NCBI GenBank assembly: GCA_017438675.1
Contig: JAFRUW010000116.1
Location: 1-15,146, forward strand
DNA length: 15,146 bases
Source: Oscillospiraceae bacterium
GTDB taxonomy: Bacteria; Bacillota; Clostridia; Oscillospirales; Oscillospiraceae
Reading direction: 5' to 3'
Both the position numbers and the translations under genes were made by a program. Shown here one piece after another: positions 13,319 to 15,146 of the stretch. The notes beneath the pieces were generated by a model that worked only from the letters and a program-made list of their open reading frames with translations, was not told the origin of the DNA and did not search any database. The stretch's first letter is position 1. Every line of letters starts with the position of its first letter.

Positions 13319-15146
13319 TTACTGCCTGATGACTCCCGGCATCTGCTCCCGCTTTTCCGCAAACTGGACGTGCTCCTCTTCACTCTTTTCCGGCTCGAGA
13401 GACGGAAGGGGCGCCGCAAACGCCGTTTCGAGAATGCTGTCAAGGGTTGATGTGGATACAAAATTCAGGGCCTTCCTCACTGTCTGATCGATCTCCTCAA
13501 GATCGGGTATGTTGTCCTCGGGGATTATCACCGTTCTCATGCCGGCCCTCATTGCCGCCATGGTCTTTTCCTTGAGCCCTCCGATGGGAAGAACCCTGCC
13601 CGTAAGGGTGATCTCACCCGTCATGGCCACATCCCGGCGGACAGGGGTACCTGTAAGGGCGGAAATGACCGCAATGGCGACGGTGATGCCCGCTGACGGG
13701 CCGTCCTTGGGTATGGCGCCCTCGGGGAAATGGATATGGATGTCCTTCGTCTTGTAGAAGTCCGGAGCGATGCCCAGCACCTCCGCCCTGCTGCGGATAT
13801 ATGTCACCGCGGCGTGGGCGGATTCCTTCATCACGTCGCCCAGATTGCCGGTGAGCTCCAGCTTTCCGCTGCCGGAGAGGGCGATTGCCTCCACCTCAAG
13901 GATCTCGCCGCCGACCCTTGTCCAGGCGAGACCGTTCACGATGCCGATCTCATCCCTGTTCTTCAGTCCCTCGGGCTTGAATTTTCTGACGCCCAGCATT
14001 TCCTCAAGCATCTCGGACTTGACCGTGAGGGATTTGCACTCCCCCTGAGCGATCCGGGCGGCAGTCTTTCTGCACAGTGCGGCAAGCTCCCGCTCCAGGA
14101 TGCGGACGCCGGATTCACGTGTATAGCCGGCTATTATGTCCCTGATCGCGTCGTCGGACAGGCGGATCTGGTTCCCGCTGAGGCCGTGCTTCTTCCTCTG
14201 CTTGGGAAGGAGATGATCCTTTGCTATCATCAGCTTTTCCTCGTCGGTATAGCTTGACAGCTCGATGACCTCCATTCTGTCGAGAAGCGGACGGGGTATG
14301 GTATCGGTGGTATTGGCTGTTGTTATGAACATGACATCGGAGAGATCAAAGGGTATCTCCATGTAGTGATCCCGGAAGCTCTTGTTCTGTTCCGGGTCAA
14401 GGGCCTCAAGAAGGGCCGATGAGGGGTCGCCCCTGTAATCGCTTCCCAGCTTGTCGATCTCGTCAAGGAGCAGGAGGGGGTTCATTGTCCCCGCCTGGAT
14501 CACGCCGTTAATGATGCGGCCGGGCATTGCCCCGATGTAGGTCTTTCTGTGACCTCTGATCTCCGCCTCGTCATGGACACCGCCCAGTGACATGCGGTAC
14601 AGCTTGCGGTTCACCGCTCTGGCAATGCTTATGGCAATGGAGGTTTTTCCCACGCCCGGAGGGCCGACGAGACAGATTATGGTGCCCTTTACATCCGGGG
14701 CAAGCTGCTTCACGGCCAGGAATTCGATGATCCTGTCCTTGACCTTTTCAAGGCCGAAATGGTCGTCATCCAGTATCTTGCGGGCCTGCTTTATATTCAG
14801 CCGCTCCTTTGTGTACTTGTTCCAGGGTATCTCAAGGCAGGTGTCAAGATAGCCCCTTATCACCGTGGCCTCGGCAGAGCCGAAGGGCTGCTTTGCCAGT
14901 CTCTCCGTCTCCTTGAGCAGCTTTTCCTCAACCTCCTCACTGAGATGGAGCGCAGTGATCTTATCCCTGTAATCGTCGATCTCGGTGAGCTCGTCATCCT
15001 CGCCCAGCTCCTGCCTGATGACCTTTATCTGCTCCCTGAGGACGTTTTCCTTCTGGAGCCTTGTGAGCTGCTCCTGCAGCTTATCGTTGATCTCATGCTC
15101 GTAGCTGAGTATCTGAATCTCCCTGGCAAGGATGTTGTTCACAAGA
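13319..15146 (-). CDS. lon: ATP-dependent protease Lon (N terminus outside the window)
   Basis: A hexameric AAA+ serine protease that degrades damaged and regulatory proteins in the cytoplasm. About 608 residues are visible. The family is usually about 780-810, so roughly 190 N-terminal residues lie beyond the right edge; the GTG at 15142 is internal, since the frame stays open to the edge. Counting from that GTG codon, Walker A is GPPGVGKT (160-167), Walker B LLLLDEID (223-230), the sensor/arginine region is near RPLLDRMEV, and the protease domain has the Ser-Lys dyad in PKDGPSAG (S483) and GGLKEK (K526). The 43-residue spacing between them equals that of E. coli Lon. A coiled coil (about 10-60) precedes the ATPase. 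The C terminus carries a charged extension of roughly 30 residues. This is LonA type, not the membrane archaeal type. Confidence 0.97.
   Translation of the reverse strand, partial: LVNNILAREIQILSYEHEINDKLQEQLTRLQKENVLREQIKVIRQELGEDDELTEIDDYRDKITALHLSEEVEEKLLKETERLAKQPFGSAEATVIRGYLDTCLEIPWNKYTKERLNIKQARKILDDDHFGLEKVKDRIIEFLAVKQLAPDVKGTIICLVGPPGVGKTSIAISIARAVNRKLYRMSLGGVHDEAEIRGHRKTYIGAMPGRIINGVIQAGTMNPLLLLDEIDKLGSDYRGDPSSALLEALDPEQNKSFRDHYMEIPFDLSDVMFITTANTTDTIPRPLLDRMEVIELSSYTDEEKLMIAKDHLLPKQRKKHGLSGNQIRLSDDAIRDIIAGYTRESGVRILERELAALCRKTAARIAQGECKSLTVKSEMLEEMLGVRKFKPEGLKNRDEIGIVNGLAWTRVGGEILEVEAIALSGSGKLELTGNLGDVMKESAHAAVTYIRSRAEVLGIAPDFYKTKDIHIHFPEGAIPKDGPSAGITVAIAVISALTGTPVRRDVAMTGEITLTGRVLPIGGLKEKTMAAMRAGMRTVIIPEDNIPDLEEIDQTVRKALNFVSTSTLDSILETAFAAPLPSLEPEKSEEEHVQFAEKREQMPGVIRQ

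Overview
The window is chromosomal core sequence from a moderately GC-rich, spore-forming member of the Clostridia (Bacillota). It most resembles an Oscillospiraceae/Ruminococcaceae-type anaerobe. The evidence is the IspH-ribosomal protein S1 fusion typical of Clostridia, the YtfJ (GerW family) sporulation protein, the DUF2953 (YtfI-like) partner, a DacF/DacB-type carboxypeptidase beside scpA-scpB, and AGGAGG-type ribosome binding sites. No phage, transposase, CRISPR array, tRNA or rRNA was seen. Apart from a 3' gene fragment at the left edge, every gene is on the minus strand, so transcription runs from high to low coordinates.

Right block (15146 to 7616) is a tightly packed nine-gene run: lon (5' end outside the window), ysxC/engB, an M50 site-2-type protease, scpA, scpB, a DUF2953 protein, ytfJ, a D-Ala-D-Ala carboxypeptidase and an RsuA/RluB-family pseudouridine synthase. 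It joins protein quality control, ribosome assembly, chromosome condensation and cell wall/sporulation functions. An AT-rich hairpin just past the last stop may end the transcript.

Middle block (about 7615 to 2411) starts with a promoter and a cluster of palindromes, then a MurR/RpiR regulator, a HI0933-family flavoprotein, cytidylate kinase cmk, and the ispH-rpsA fusion. The first three genes overlap or abut, so they look translationally coupled, and a clear intrinsic terminator follows rpsA. The usual clostridial plsC between cmk and ispH is absent.

Left block: pyruvate kinase and a cytidylate kinase-like protein are separate units. Each has a recognisable promoter, and each is followed by a strong hairpin terminator. 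The last terminator is shared with a convergent plus-strand gene of which only the final 22 or so codons are visible.

Most of the window is ordinary housekeeping DNA. The most interesting signal is inside ispH-rpsA: a near-perfect Shine-Dalgarno sequence (AAAGGAGGT) sits ahead of an in-frame ATG exactly at the IspH/S1 junction, and an extended -10 promoter-like site lies in an AT-rich patch of the ispH part. Together they suggest a nested, separately expressed S1 protein. The second point of interest is the palindrome-rich control region and long leader of the RpiR-led operon.
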